Shown here in pieces: positions 45,777 through 53,680 of a stretch of 64,000 nucleotides of DNA. The stretch's first letter is position 1. Every line of letters begins with the position of its first letter. Below the pieces are notes generated by a model. That model saw only the letters and a list, made by a program, of their open reading frames with translations, was not told the DNA's origin and did not search any database. The position numbers and the translations under genes were made by a program. Source of the stretch: UBA7803 sp034522075 (GTDB lineage: Bacteria > Pseudomonadota > Gammaproteobacteria > Pseudomonadales > Azotimanducaceae); contig JAXHLO010000023.1 of the NCBI GenBank assembly GCA_034522075.1, positions 1 through 64,000 of the forward strand. The letters are read 5' to 3'.

Positions 45777-45782
45777 TACACT
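45777..45782 (+). promoter_or_regulatory. -10 box of lipA, suggesting a leaderless mRNA
   Basis: TACACT at 45777-45782 ends 6 nt before the lipA ATG at 45789; there is no ribosome-binding site. Transcription would begin at the ATG. Confidence 0.35.
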
Positions 45783-45788
45783 ATCGAT

Positions 45789-46781
45789 ATGAGTGACCCG
45801 ATCAGAAGCGGCCAGAAGTTCCGCAACGCCCGCGGCGTCGCCGCCATCAAGGACGGCGTCAAACACCATGCCGGGCCGGTCAGCCCCAGCGGCCGCAAGC
45901 CGCCGTGGCTGCGGGTCCGGCTGGGCGGCGGCGAGAAGTACCAGGCAGTGAAGAAGACGGTGAACGAGCATCGTCTGGCCACAGTCTGCGAGGAGTCTCA
46001 CTGCCCCAACATCGGCGAGTGCTGGAACAACGGCACTGCCACGATCATGCTCATGGGTGACGTGTGCACCCGCGCCTGCCGCTTCTGCGCCGTGGATACC
46101 GGCAATCCGCGCGGCTGGCTGGACGCCGACGAGCCCGCCCATGCGGCGGAATCGGTGCGGCTCATGGGGCTGCGCTATGTGGTGCTGACCTCCGTAGACC
46201 GCGACGACCTCGAAGACGGCGGCGCCGCCCACTATGCCGCCTGCATCCGGGCCATCAAGCGGGTCAATCCCCTGACCGCCGTGGAAGCGCTGACCCCGGA
46301 TTTTTCCGGTGATCACGCGGCGGTGGAAACGGTGGTGGATTCAGGTCTGGAAGTGTTCGCGCAGAACCTCGAAACCGTGGAGCGGCTGACGCGCACGGTG
46401 CGCGATCCGCGGGCCGGTTATCAGCGCACCCTGGACGTCCTGGCCCACGCCAAAGCCCATGGCAACGGCATCCTCAGCAAATCCAGCCTCATGCTGGGCC
46501 TCGGCGAAACCGACGATGAGATCGTGCAGGCCATGCAGGACCTGCGCGCAAGCGGCGTGGATATCCTCACCCTGGGCCAGTACCTGCGGCCAACCCTGAA
46601 CCACCTGCCGGTGGAGCGCTGGGTGCCGCCAGCGGACTTCGACCGCTACCGCCGGCGCGGCCTGGAACTGGGCTTCCTCGAGGTGGCCGCCGGTCCGCTG
46701 GTGCGCTCGAGCTACCGCGCCGACCGGATACTCGAGCGCAACAATCTGGGACTCGGAGACATTCCGGTGCAGATGGTTTAG
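45789..46781 (+). CDS. lipA: Lipoyl synthase
   Basis: Radical-SAM enzyme inserting sulfur into octanoylated lipoyl domains. 330 residues. The auxiliary cluster cysteines are in CEESHCPNIGEC; the radical SAM cluster is in CTRACRFCAVDTG; SSLMLGLGETDDEI and DILTLGQYLRPTLNHL are typical; the terminal RSSYRADRIL Ser ligands the auxiliary cluster. lipB is not in the window. Its stop is 2 nt from the convergent ggt stop. Confidence 0.97.
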   Translation: MSDPIRSGQKFRNARGVAAIKDGVKHHAGPVSPSGRKPPWLRVRLGGGEKYQAVKKTVNEHRLATVCEESHCPNIGECWNNGTATIMLMGDVCTRACRFCAVDTGNPRGWLDADEPAHAAESVRLMGLRYVVLTSVDRDDLEDGGAAHYAACIRAIKRVNPLTAVEALTPDFSGDHAAVETVVDSGLEVFAQNLETVERLTRTVRDPRAGYQRTLDVLAHAKAHGNGILSKSSLMLGLGETDDEIVQAMQDLRASGVDILTLGQYLRPTLNHLPVERWVPPADFDRYRRRGLELGFLEVAAGPLVRSSYRADRILERNNLGLGDIPVQMV

Positions 46782-46783
46782 CG

Positions 46784-48640
46784 CTACCAGCCGATTCCGT
46801 AGTCTTCCCCGTAGTCGCTGGCGCCGCCGCGCAGTACGCCTGCCTCGTGATCGAAGTGAATGGCCGTAATGGGCCCGGAGGTCCGCGCCCGGTATTCGGC
46901 CGCATAGCCCATGGCCGTCAGTTCCTCACGAACCCAGGCGGGCATGGCCTCGTTCAGCAGAATGCGTCCGGGCTGGGCGCGATGGTCACCGAATGAGCTG
47001 CGCAACTGGAAGCTCCAGAAATTCGCCGCCTCTACGGCCTCCTGCACGTTCATGCCGAACTCCGTCATATTGAGGAAGAACTGCAGCAGGTTCTGATCCT
47101 GCGTGTCGCCGCCCTGAACGGCAAACGACAGATAGGGCTTGCCGTCGCGCAACGCCATGCCCGGCGTCAAGGTCACCCGCGGCCGCTTGCCGGGCTCCAG
47201 TACGTTGTAGGGATTCTGCGCCGCCTCGAGCACGAAGCTCTGCATGCGCTGACTCATGCCGATGCCGGTATCGCCGGCTACCACCGCCGGAATCCAGCCG
47301 CCGGACGGCGTCACCGATACCACCCAGCCATCCTTGTCCGCCGCCTGAATGGACGTGGTGCCGGCCAGGAACTGCGTGTCATGCCGCTCGTCCACCTGCG
47401 CCTGCTGCCACGGCGGCATGATGCCGGCGGATTCGTCGGCAGTGTTGGTCCAGGCTTCCAGGTACTCGAGATAAGGGTTGTCGCCGCGCTGGAAGCGGTA
47501 CGGGTTGCCCGGCTTGATGGCCGGGTCGTTGCGCTGCGTATTAAGCCCCTTCAGGCGCTCGGCCGCATAGCGTTTGGACAGCAGCCCGGCCATGGGCTCT
47601 TCCGGCGGAAAGTAGGGGTCACCGTAGTAAAAATCGCGGTCGGCAAAGGCCATGCTCATGATCTGGTACAGGGAATGCACGTAGCGGGCACTGTTGTAGC
47701 CCATGTCCGCCACATCGAGCTGCTCCACCATATTCAGCGCCTGCAGCATGGCCGGCCCCTGGGTCCAGGCGTCCAGCTTGTAGACGCCGATGCCCTTGTA
47801 GTCGACGCGTACCGGCTCCTCGATGCGAACTTCCCAGTTCGCCAGGTCCTCGAGTGTATGCAGCCCGCCAACGGCCTGAGAACCGGCGACGAAGTCCGCC
47901 GCGATGTCCCCGCGATAGAAGCGTTCGTAGGCCGCATAGATAGCCGCCTTGCGGGACTTCCCGGCCGCCAGCGCCGCCTGCTCCGCCGCCACCAGCTTCT
48001 CCAGCGTGATCAGCAGATCCGGCTGGCGGAAGATCTCGCCGGCGTGAGGCGCCTCCCGCTCCTCGCCTTCATGCACCAGAAACAGTTCACGGGACGCCGG
48101 CCACTGGCGGATCTGCTCTTTCATGCGCTCGATGGAATCCGCCGTCTGGGCCTCCATGGGATAGCCCTCGGCCATCTCCATGGCCGGCTCGAGCACTTCC
48201 GCGAGACTGAGCCGGCCGTATTCCGCCAGCATCACCAGTAATCCCCCGGGGGTGCCCGGCGTGGTGGCCGCCAGAGGACCGTACTCCGGCGGTATGGCCA
48301 TATCCCTGTCCTGGAAGTACTCGGCCGTGGCGCCGCTGGGCGCCACCCCCAGGGCGTTGATACCGATGACTTTCCGTTCGCCGGGGTGATAGATGAGGGC
48401 CTGAGTCTCGCCGCCCCAGCTCAACACGTCCCACATGGTGGACGTGGCAGCGAGCATGGCACAGGCGGCATCCACGGCATTGCCGCCGCGCTGGAAAGTC
48501 CGGGCGCCGGCGGTCGCCGCCAGCGGTTTACCGGTGATGGCCATCCACTGCTGACCCAACAGCATGGGTTTGCTGGTCTGCGCTTCCGCCGCCCCGACCG
48601 TGAGGCCGAACAGCACGAGCATCCACAATACAGTACGCAT
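46784..48640 (-). CDS. ggt: Gamma-glutamyltransferase (gamma-glutamyltranspeptidase) family
   Basis: A 618-residue secreted Ntn-hydrolase. A signal peptide (MRTVLWMLVLFGLTVGAAEA) is followed by a large subunit with NAVDAACAMLAATS and the ATTPGTPGGLLVMLAEYG pattern. The self-cleavage/catalytic Thr is in AGTTSIQAADKDG near residue 435. The C-terminus (SFGDHRAQPGRILLNEAMP) fits a GGT-like rather than a classical glutathione-specific enzyme. ATG 48640 follows GGGGAGGAA. Periplasmic glutathione or peptide degradation is likely. Divergent from the M17 peptidase gene. Confidence 0.92.
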   Translation of the reverse strand: MRTVLWMLVLFGLTVGAAEAQTSKPMLLGQQWMAITGKPLAATAGARTFQRGGNAVDAACAMLAATSTMWDVLSWGGETQALIYHPGERKVIGINALGVAPSGATAEYFQDRDMAIPPEYGPLAATTPGTPGGLLVMLAEYGRLSLAEVLEPAMEMAEGYPMEAQTADSIERMKEQIRQWPASRELFLVHEGEEREAPHAGEIFRQPDLLITLEKLVAAEQAALAAGKSRKAAIYAAYERFYRGDIAADFVAGSQAVGGLHTLEDLANWEVRIEEPVRVDYKGIGVYKLDAWTQGPAMLQALNMVEQLDVADMGYNSARYVHSLYQIMSMAFADRDFYYGDPYFPPEEPMAGLLSKRYAAERLKGLNTQRNDPAIKPGNPYRFQRGDNPYLEYLEAWTNTADESAGIMPPWQQAQVDERHDTQFLAGTTSIQAADKDGWVVSVTPSGGWIPAVVAGDTGIGMSQRMQSFVLEAAQNPYNVLEPGKRPRVTLTPGMALRDGKPYLSFAVQGGDTQDQNLLQFFLNMTEFGMNVQEAVEAANFWSFQLRSSFGDHRAQPGRILLNEAMPAWVREELTAMGYAAEYRARTSGPITAIHFDHEAGVLRGGASDYGEDYGIGW

Positions 48641-48719
48641 GATTCCTCCCCGACTTGCGCCAGAACGGGCCATCATAGACCATCGCGGCGAACCTTACCG
48701 AAGCCCTGGCAGCACACCC

Positions 48720-50084
48720 ATGACAGACGTATTCATTACCGCCACGGACGAACCCGTCGTCCCCATCCGCCTGGTACGCACCGCAGAACTGAAGGACTGG
48801 CAGGCCTCGCTATCCGCACCGGCACGACGCTGGGCCGACAGCGCGGGTTTCGCAGCCAAACCGGGACAGACCGCCTGGCTGCCGGAAGACAGCGGCCAGC
48901 CCGGCATGGTGGCTGCCGGGTGGGACGGCGAAGACTCCCTGGCGGCTCTGGGCGGCCTGCCTCTGTCGTTGCCGGAGGGCGTGTACCGCATGGACCACGA
49001 CGTCTCGGAACTGCAGTTGCTGGGCTGGGCCGCCGGGGCCTATCAGTACCAGCGCTACAAAGCCGCCGAGCGCGGCCCGGCACGGCTGATGCTGCCGGCC
49101 GAGCACAACGGCGCGCGCATCGAAAATTTTGCCGCCGCCGTCACACTCATTCGCGATCTGATCAACACACCGGCAGCCGACATGCTGCCCTCCCATCTCG
49201 CCGCGGAAGCGGAACAACTGGCCCACGTGCAGCAGGCAACCTGCACGATCGCCGTGGGCGAAGAGCTCCTCGACCGCAGCCTGTTCGCCATTCATGCCGT
49301 GGGCCGGGCCGCCGACGACGAGCCGCGGCTGATCGACATCCGCTGGGGCGACCCCGCCCATCCGCAGGTTGTACTGGTGGGCAAGGGGGTGTGCTTCGAC
49401 AGCGGCGGCCTGGACATCAAACCGGCCAGCGGCATGCGCACCATGAAAAAAGACATGGGCGGCGCCGCCCAGGTACTCGGTCTGGCACAGCTCATCATGG
49501 CGGAGCGCCTGCCCGTGCAGCTGCGCGTGCTGATTCCAGCCGTGGAAAACGCCATTTCAGGCAACGCTTTCCGCCCCGGCGACGTCCTGCCCACCTACAA
49601 AGGCCTGACGGTGGAGATCGACAACACCGACGCGGAGGGCCGTCTGGTGCTGTGCGACGCGCTGGCCCTGGCCGCCGAGGAAGCACCGGCCTTGATGCTG
49701 GATTTTGCCACATTGACCGGCTCCGCCCGCTCGGCGGTGGGCGCCGAGATCGCCGCCATGTTCAGCAACGACGACACGGCTGCCGAGGGCATATTCCGGG
49801 CCGGCGAGACCATGGACGACGCGGTGTGGCGCATGCCGCTGCATCGCGCCTACAACTACAAACTCGACAGTAACATCGCCGACCTGGTGAATTCCGCCGC
49901 CACGCCGTTCGCCGGTGCGGTCACGGCGGCTTTATTCCTGGAACGCTTCGTCGGCGACGTGCCATGGGTGCATTTCGACATCATGGCCATGAACACCCGT
50001 TCGCGCCCGGGCCGCCCGGAGGGGGGCGAAGCCATGGCCATTCGTGCGGTATTTCACTACCTGGAACAGCGGTTCCCGCGATGA
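48720..50084 (+). CDS. M17 leucyl aminopeptidase family protein
   Basis: 454 residues. Metal ligands are visible in VGKGVCFDSGGLDIKPASGM (Lys, Asp), MKKDMGGAA (Lys, Asp) and NTDAEGRLVLCDAL, the M17 signature. This is the PepB/short-type subgroup, typically a cytosolic aminopeptidase. No ribosome-binding site at ATG 48720. The last codons overlap hisI (ATGA). With ggt divergent and adjacent, it may take part in peptide turnover, but this is inference. Confidence 0.9.
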   Translation: MTDVFITATDEPVVPIRLVRTAELKDWQASLSAPARRWADSAGFAAKPGQTAWLPEDSGQPGMVAAGWDGEDSLAALGGLPLSLPEGVYRMDHDVSELQLLGWAAGAYQYQRYKAAERGPARLMLPAEHNGARIENFAAAVTLIRDLINTPAADMLPSHLAAEAEQLAHVQQATCTIAVGEELLDRSLFAIHAVGRAADDEPRLIDIRWGDPAHPQVVLVGKGVCFDSGGLDIKPASGMRTMKKDMGGAAQVLGLAQLIMAERLPVQLRVLIPAVENAISGNAFRPGDVLPTYKGLTVEIDNTDAEGRLVLCDALALAAEEAPALMLDFATLTGSARSAVGAEIAAMFSNDDTAAEGIFRAGETMDDAVWRMPLHRAYNYKLDSNIADLVNSAATPFAGAVTAALFLERFVGDVPWVHFDIMAMNTRSRPGRPEGGEAMAIRAVFHYLEQRFPR

Positions 50085-50488
50085 GCACATTCGTTGAATT
50101 CGAATCCGCTGCAGCCGGCACCGAGTACCCGCTGACAGCCGTGCTGGATGCGCTGCAGTTCGATGCGGCCGGGCTGCTGCCGGCCATTGCTCAGGATGCC
50201 GATAGCCGTCAGGTGCTGATGCTCGCCTGGATGAACCGCGAGGCACTGGAGACCACGCTACGCGAGGGATACGCCTGCTATTACTCGCGCAGCCGGCAGA
50301 GTCTGTGGCGCAAGGGAGAAACCTCCGGCCACCTCCAGAAGCTGCGGGAGGTCCGCTTCGATTGCGACGGCGACGCCATTCTGCTGCTGGTCGAGCAGAG
50401 CGGTCCGGCATGCCATACCAACCGCCCCGACTGTTTCTATCTGCAGGTGGCCGATGACCGGGTGCGAGTGACCGCCGAGCCCCGGTAA
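50081..50488 (+). CDS. hisI: Phosphoribosyl-AMP cyclohydrolase
   Basis: A 135-residue HisI single-domain enzyme (opening the adenine ring of PR-AMP in histidine synthesis). The catalytic sequence MLAWMNREALETTLREGYAC, YYSRSRQSLWRKGETSGHLQ and DCDGDAILLLVEQSGPACHT (zinc cysteines) is diagnostic. It overlaps the M17 gene by 4 nt (ATGA). It stands apart from other his genes; the 3' end contains the -35 of the cysS promoter. Confidence 0.95.
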   Translation: MSTFVEFESAAAGTEYPLTAVLDALQFDAAGLLPAIAQDADSRQVLMLAWMNREALETTLREGYACYYSRSRQSLWRKGETSGHLQKLREVRFDCDGDAILLLVEQSGPACHTNRPDCFYLQVADDRVRVTAEPR

Positions 50489-50496
50489 CTTATAAT
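50468..50496 (+). promoter_or_regulatory. Promoter of the cysS leader and cysS
   Basis: GTGACC (50468-50473, four of six matches to TTGACA), a 17-nt spacer, and TATAAT (50491-50496, perfect consensus). Transcription would start near 50503, at or just before the leader ATG 50505. It overlaps the end of hisI. Confidence 0.75.
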
Positions 50497-50504
50497 GCGC
50501 GGCC

Positions 50505-50558
50505 ATGAATATGCCGCGCCGTACCTGCCGCTCGATTCTGTGTTGCTGCCGCCGCTGA
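50505..50558 (+). CDS. Cysteine-rich leader peptide upstream of cysS
   Basis: A 17-residue ORF, MNMPRRTCRSILCCCRR, stop TGA at 50556-50558. Four of 17 codons are Cys, with UGU UGC UGC in tandem at 50541-50549. The third Cys codon begins the 5' arm of a 9-bp GC-rich hairpin. It starts a few nt from the predicted transcription start and has no ribosome-binding site, so leaderless translation is required for the model. The position immediately before cysS, whose product charges tRNA-Cys, gives it regulatory sense. Found by eye; no homologues checked. Confidence 0.6.
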   Translation: MNMPRRTCRSILCCCRR

Positions 50559-50594
50559 CCCGCGGCGGCACCTGATCATTCCCCTCACAGAATC
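50534..50594 (+). promoter_or_regulatory. Nested stem-loops between leader peptide and cysS: candidate attenuator
   Basis: The inner stem TGCCGCCGC (50547-50555) pairs perfectly with GCGGCGGCA (50562-50570); the loop contains the leader stop TGA. The outer stem GATTCTGTG (50534-50542) pairs with CACAGAATC (50586-50594), which lies 3 nt before the GGAG ribosome-binding site of cysS (50598-50601). Both arms overlap the Cys codons. There is no U tract, so translational rather than classic transcriptional attenuation is expected. A ribosome stalled on Cys codons would keep the outer stem open. Confidence 0.55.
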
Positions 50595-50607
50595 CCCGGA
50601 GCAGCGC

Positions 50608-52028
50608 ATGGAACTACAGCTTTACAATACGGCCAGCGGCCGCAAGGAACCGTTCAAAGCCCTGAACCCGGAGCGGGTCACCATGTACGTGTGCGGCCCC
50701 ACGGTGTACGACCGGGTTCACATCGGCAACGGCCGTCCGGCGGTGGTGTTCGACGTCCTGTTCCGCCTGCTGCGGGTGCTCTTTGCCGATGTCGCGTACC
50801 TGCGCAACATCACCGACATCGACGACAAGATCAACGCCGCCGCATCGGCCACGGGCAAGCCCATCGGCGAGCTGACCGAGCGTTTCAGCCGCGCCTATCA
50901 GGAAGACGTGGCCGCACTGCATGCCCTGCCGCCCACCCGGGAACCCCGGGCCACCGAGCACATCGACGCAGATCGATTGCGATGATCGAGCGTCTCATCG
51001 AACGCGGCCACGCCTATGCGGCCGAGGGGCACGTGCTGTTCCACGTACCGTCGGACCCGGACTACGGCACTCTGTCCCACCGCTCGCTGGAAGACATGCT
51101 CGACGGCGCGCGGGTGGACGTGGCGCCGTACAAGCGGGACGCCAAGGACTTCGTGCTGTGGAAGCCATCCACCCCGGAGCTGCCCGGCTGGGACAGCCCC
51201 TGGGGCCGCGGCCGGCCAGGCTGGCACATCGAGTGCTCGGCCATGATCCGCAAGCATCTGGGCGAGACCATAGATATTCACGGCGGCGGCTCGGACCTGA
51301 CCTTTCCCCACCACGAGAACGAGGCAGCACAGAGCCGTCACGCCAACGATGCGCCGGAATACGTTCGCTACTGGCTGCACAACGGCATGCTGACCCTGGG
51401 TCAGGAAAAGATGTCGAAGTCACTGGGCAACATCGTCACCATTCACGAGTTGCTCGAACGCCATTCCGGCGAGGTGCTGCGCTACGCCCTGCTGTCCGGA
51501 CTGTACCGCCAGCAACTGGCGTTCTCCGAAGAGCTGCTGGAGCAGGCCGCCAGCAGCCTCGACCGTCTGTATGAAGCCCTGCGCGGTGTCGACGACGCCG
51601 GAGCACTGACCGCTCATGATTTCGCCGACCTGGCGCCTGCGGAGTACCCGGAGGCAGTGCTGCAGGCCCTGTGCGACGATCTGAATACACCGCGGGCCTT
51701 CGCCGCCATGCATCAGATCGCCGATCAGGTGCACCGTGCCGCCAGCGCGGCGCAGCGCACCGAGCAACAACATGCGCTGCTGGCCGGCGGCTGGCTGCTG
51801 GGCATTCTCGGCGTCAGCGTCGACAGCCACTTTCAGCGCGGCAGCGAAGTGGACGCCGCCGAGATCGAACAGCTCATCGAAGCCCGCAACGAGGCCCGGC
51901 GCAATCGCGACTTTCAGCGCGCCGATGCCATCCGCGACGAGCTCGCAGCCCGGGGCATCGAACTGGAAGACAGCCGCGCGGGCACGCGCTGGAAGGTGCG
52001 CGGCGACGCCGGCCACTCCGGCCACTGA
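50608..52028 (+). CDS. cysS: Cysteinyl-tRNA synthetase (frameshifted)
   Basis: Class I synthetase. ATG 50608 after GGAG. The first frame covers MYVCGPTVYDRVHIGNGRP (zinc Cys and HIGH-type HIGN) to HALPPTREPRATEHID near 50970. The second frame continues from MIERLIERGHAYAAEGHVLF through WHIECSAM, HHENE (zinc ligands), EKMSKSLGN (KMSKS loop) and the anticodon-binding tail to TGA 52028. One indel between about 50965 and 50985 restores a protein of about 473 residues. Because cysS is essential, this break is most likely a sequence error. Confidence 0.93.
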
Positions 52029-52029
52029 T

Positions 52030-53223
52030 ATGGCATCCATCGGCATCGTCGGCGGCGGCATCGGCGGGCTGACCCTGGCGCTGGCCTGCCGGGAAGCGGG
52101 GCTTGCCGACGTCACCGTCTACGAACAGGCTGCCCGACCGGAAGCCCTGGGCGCCGGCGTGCAGCTTTCACCCAATGCCAGCCGGGTACTCATTGCCCTG
52201 GGCCTGCGCGACCCTCTCCAGCAGGAAGCGTTCTATCCCCAGGCAGTACATCTGCGCACCTGGCGGACCGGCTATCTGCTGGCCACCCGGCCGCTGGGGC
52301 AATTCTCGGAATCCCGCTACGGCGCACCGTATCTGCACATTCATCGCGGCGACCTGCAGAAACTGCTGCTCGATGCGGCCGTGCAGCGCGGCGTCACCGT
52401 CAGGACCGGCTGGAGCTGCAGCGCCGCCGGTCAGGACCACGACAGTGCCTGGCTCGATTTCGGCGAGCAGAAGGTTCATCACGCAGCGGTCATCGGTTGC
52501 GACGGCATCCACTCCGTGGTCCGCGCCAGTCTGTTTGCCAGCACCCGGCCGCGGTTCACCGGCCACATGGCCTGGCGCGGCATGGTTCCGGCAGCATCGC
52601 TGAAACAAGGGATCATTCCGCCTACCGCCACGGTATGGCTGGGACCGCAACGGCATTTCGTGCACTACTACGTCCGCGGGGGTGATCTGGTGAATTTCGT
52701 CGGCGTCGTGGAAACCGACCGCTGGACTGGAGAATCCTGGCGCGAGGCAGGCGACCCGGCCGAACTGGCCGCCGACTTCGCCGGCTGGCACCCCATGGTC
52801 GGCACGCTCATCGCCGCCGCCGGCGAGGTTTACCGCTGGGCTCTATACGACCACGAACCCCTGCCCTGCTGGACCCGCGACCGCATCACTCTGCTCGGCG
52901 ATGCCTGCCACCCGATGGTGCCCTACCTGGCCCAGGGCGCGGCCATGGCCATCGAAGATGCCTGGGTGCTCTCCCGCATGCTGGAACGCTGGGAAGACCT
53001 GCCCGCGGAGGGCCTGGCCGAGTACGAGCGCTACCGGCGCCCGCGCACCGCCCGGGTGCAGCAGCGCTCGCGGGAACAGGGCACGGAGTTTCACTTGAGC
53101 GAGCGCTGGCCGGTATTGCGGCGCAACTTCAAATTCGCCCTCGGCAGCCGCTTTCTGCCGGAGATCGCCATGCAGCGGTTCGACTGGCTGCATGGGTACG
53201 ACTGTGTTCGCGGATTCGAGTGA
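52030..53223 (+). CDS. FAD-dependent aromatic-ring monooxygenase (salicylate hydroxylase-like)
   Basis: A 397-residue class A flavoprotein hydroxylase. GIVGGGIGGLTLALACREAG binds the FAD ADP part; the central AVIGCDGIHSVVR is the DG motif; LLGDACHPMVPYLAQGAAMA is the GD motif. It is closest in pattern to salicylate/3-hydroxybenzoate/6-hydroxynicotinate hydroxylases. Substrate unknown. It starts 1 nt after the cysS stop. It lacks a membrane anchor and differs from the kynurenine hydroxylase type. Confidence 0.9.
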   Translation: MASIGIVGGGIGGLTLALACREAGLADVTVYEQAARPEALGAGVQLSPNASRVLIALGLRDPLQQEAFYPQAVHLRTWRTGYLLATRPLGQFSESRYGAPYLHIHRGDLQKLLLDAAVQRGVTVRTGWSCSAAGQDHDSAWLDFGEQKVHHAAVIGCDGIHSVVRASLFASTRPRFTGHMAWRGMVPAASLKQGIIPPTATVWLGPQRHFVHYYVRGGDLVNFVGVVETDRWTGESWREAGDPAELAADFAGWHPMVGTLIAAAGEVYRWALYDHEPLPCWTRDRITLLGDACHPMVPYLAQGAAMAIEDAWVLSRMLERWEDLPAEGLAEYERYRRPRTARVQQRSREQGTEFHLSERWPVLRRNFKFALGSRFLPEIAMQRFDWLHGYDCVRGFE

Positions 53224-53260
53224 TTTTGGTTGGAGCTGTTCCGGGGGATTGGCGCGCCGT

Positions 53261-53364
53261 CGTCCCCGGAGGGAGGCCTTTGTGAATAGTGGCGACATTG
53301 TAGCCGGACCATCGCCTGTGCCGCCGGGAGCCTGAACATTCACAAAGGCCTCCCTCCGGAGACG
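53261..53364 (+). repeat. Palindromic element A with conserved loop core
   Basis: A perfect 22-bp inverted repeat: CCGGAGGGAGGCCTTTGTGA at 53266-53285 continuing AT to 53287, matched at 53338-53359. With one mismatch it extends by CGTC/GACG to 53261 and 53364. The 50-nt loop contains ATTGTAG (53297-53303), 17 nt, then CCGCCGGGAGCCTGAA (53321-53336). Confidence 0.85.
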
Positions 53365-53491
53365 CCACGCATCCACCGTCCCAGCCACCACCAATGTGTT
53401 GTGTGGTCCGACCAACGAAATGCGACGAAGCACGGGGCCCATCGATCCGCACGGCTTGTGCTGGTATGAATCTGGAGGGGTGTGGGGTGGC

Positions 53492-53593
53492 GCGGGCCGG
53501 GGATTACTTTCCGCAGCATTCAGGCTCCCGGCGGGATAGGAGCCCCACCAACTACAATCACGCCCGCGCGAAGGAAAGTAATCCCCGGCCCGC
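53492..53593 (-). repeat. Palindromic element B with the same loop core, inverted
   Basis: A perfect 21-bp inverted repeat (53492-53512 with 53573-53593, sequence GCGGGCCGGGGATTACTTTC plus C) unrelated in sequence to that of element A. On the minus strand its 60-nt loop carries ATTGTAG (53558-53552), 17 nt, CCGCCGGGAGCCTGAA (53534-53519): the same core and the same spacing as element A. Confidence 0.85.
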
Positions 53594-53680
53594 CGCCCCA
53601 ACAACCATACGAGATTCAACCACTGGCATGCCCGGCAATCATCGTCTTACCATGCACGGACCAGCCAAGGAGCACCCACC

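Larger units (their letters stand above)
53224..53680. other. 457-bp non-coding region with two palindromic elements
   Basis: No convincing gene. Short reading frames cross it but follow the repeats. It holds two large inverted-repeat elements (listed separately) and between them about 130 nt without recognised signals. AAGGAG near 53668 is the ribosome-binding site of the M20 peptidase gene. Confidence 0.7.

Noticed and set aside
53261..53593. Elements A and B as integron attC sites
   Set aside because: No GTTRRRY/RYYYAAC core sites at the arms, no cassette-sized ORFs between them and no integrase in the window.
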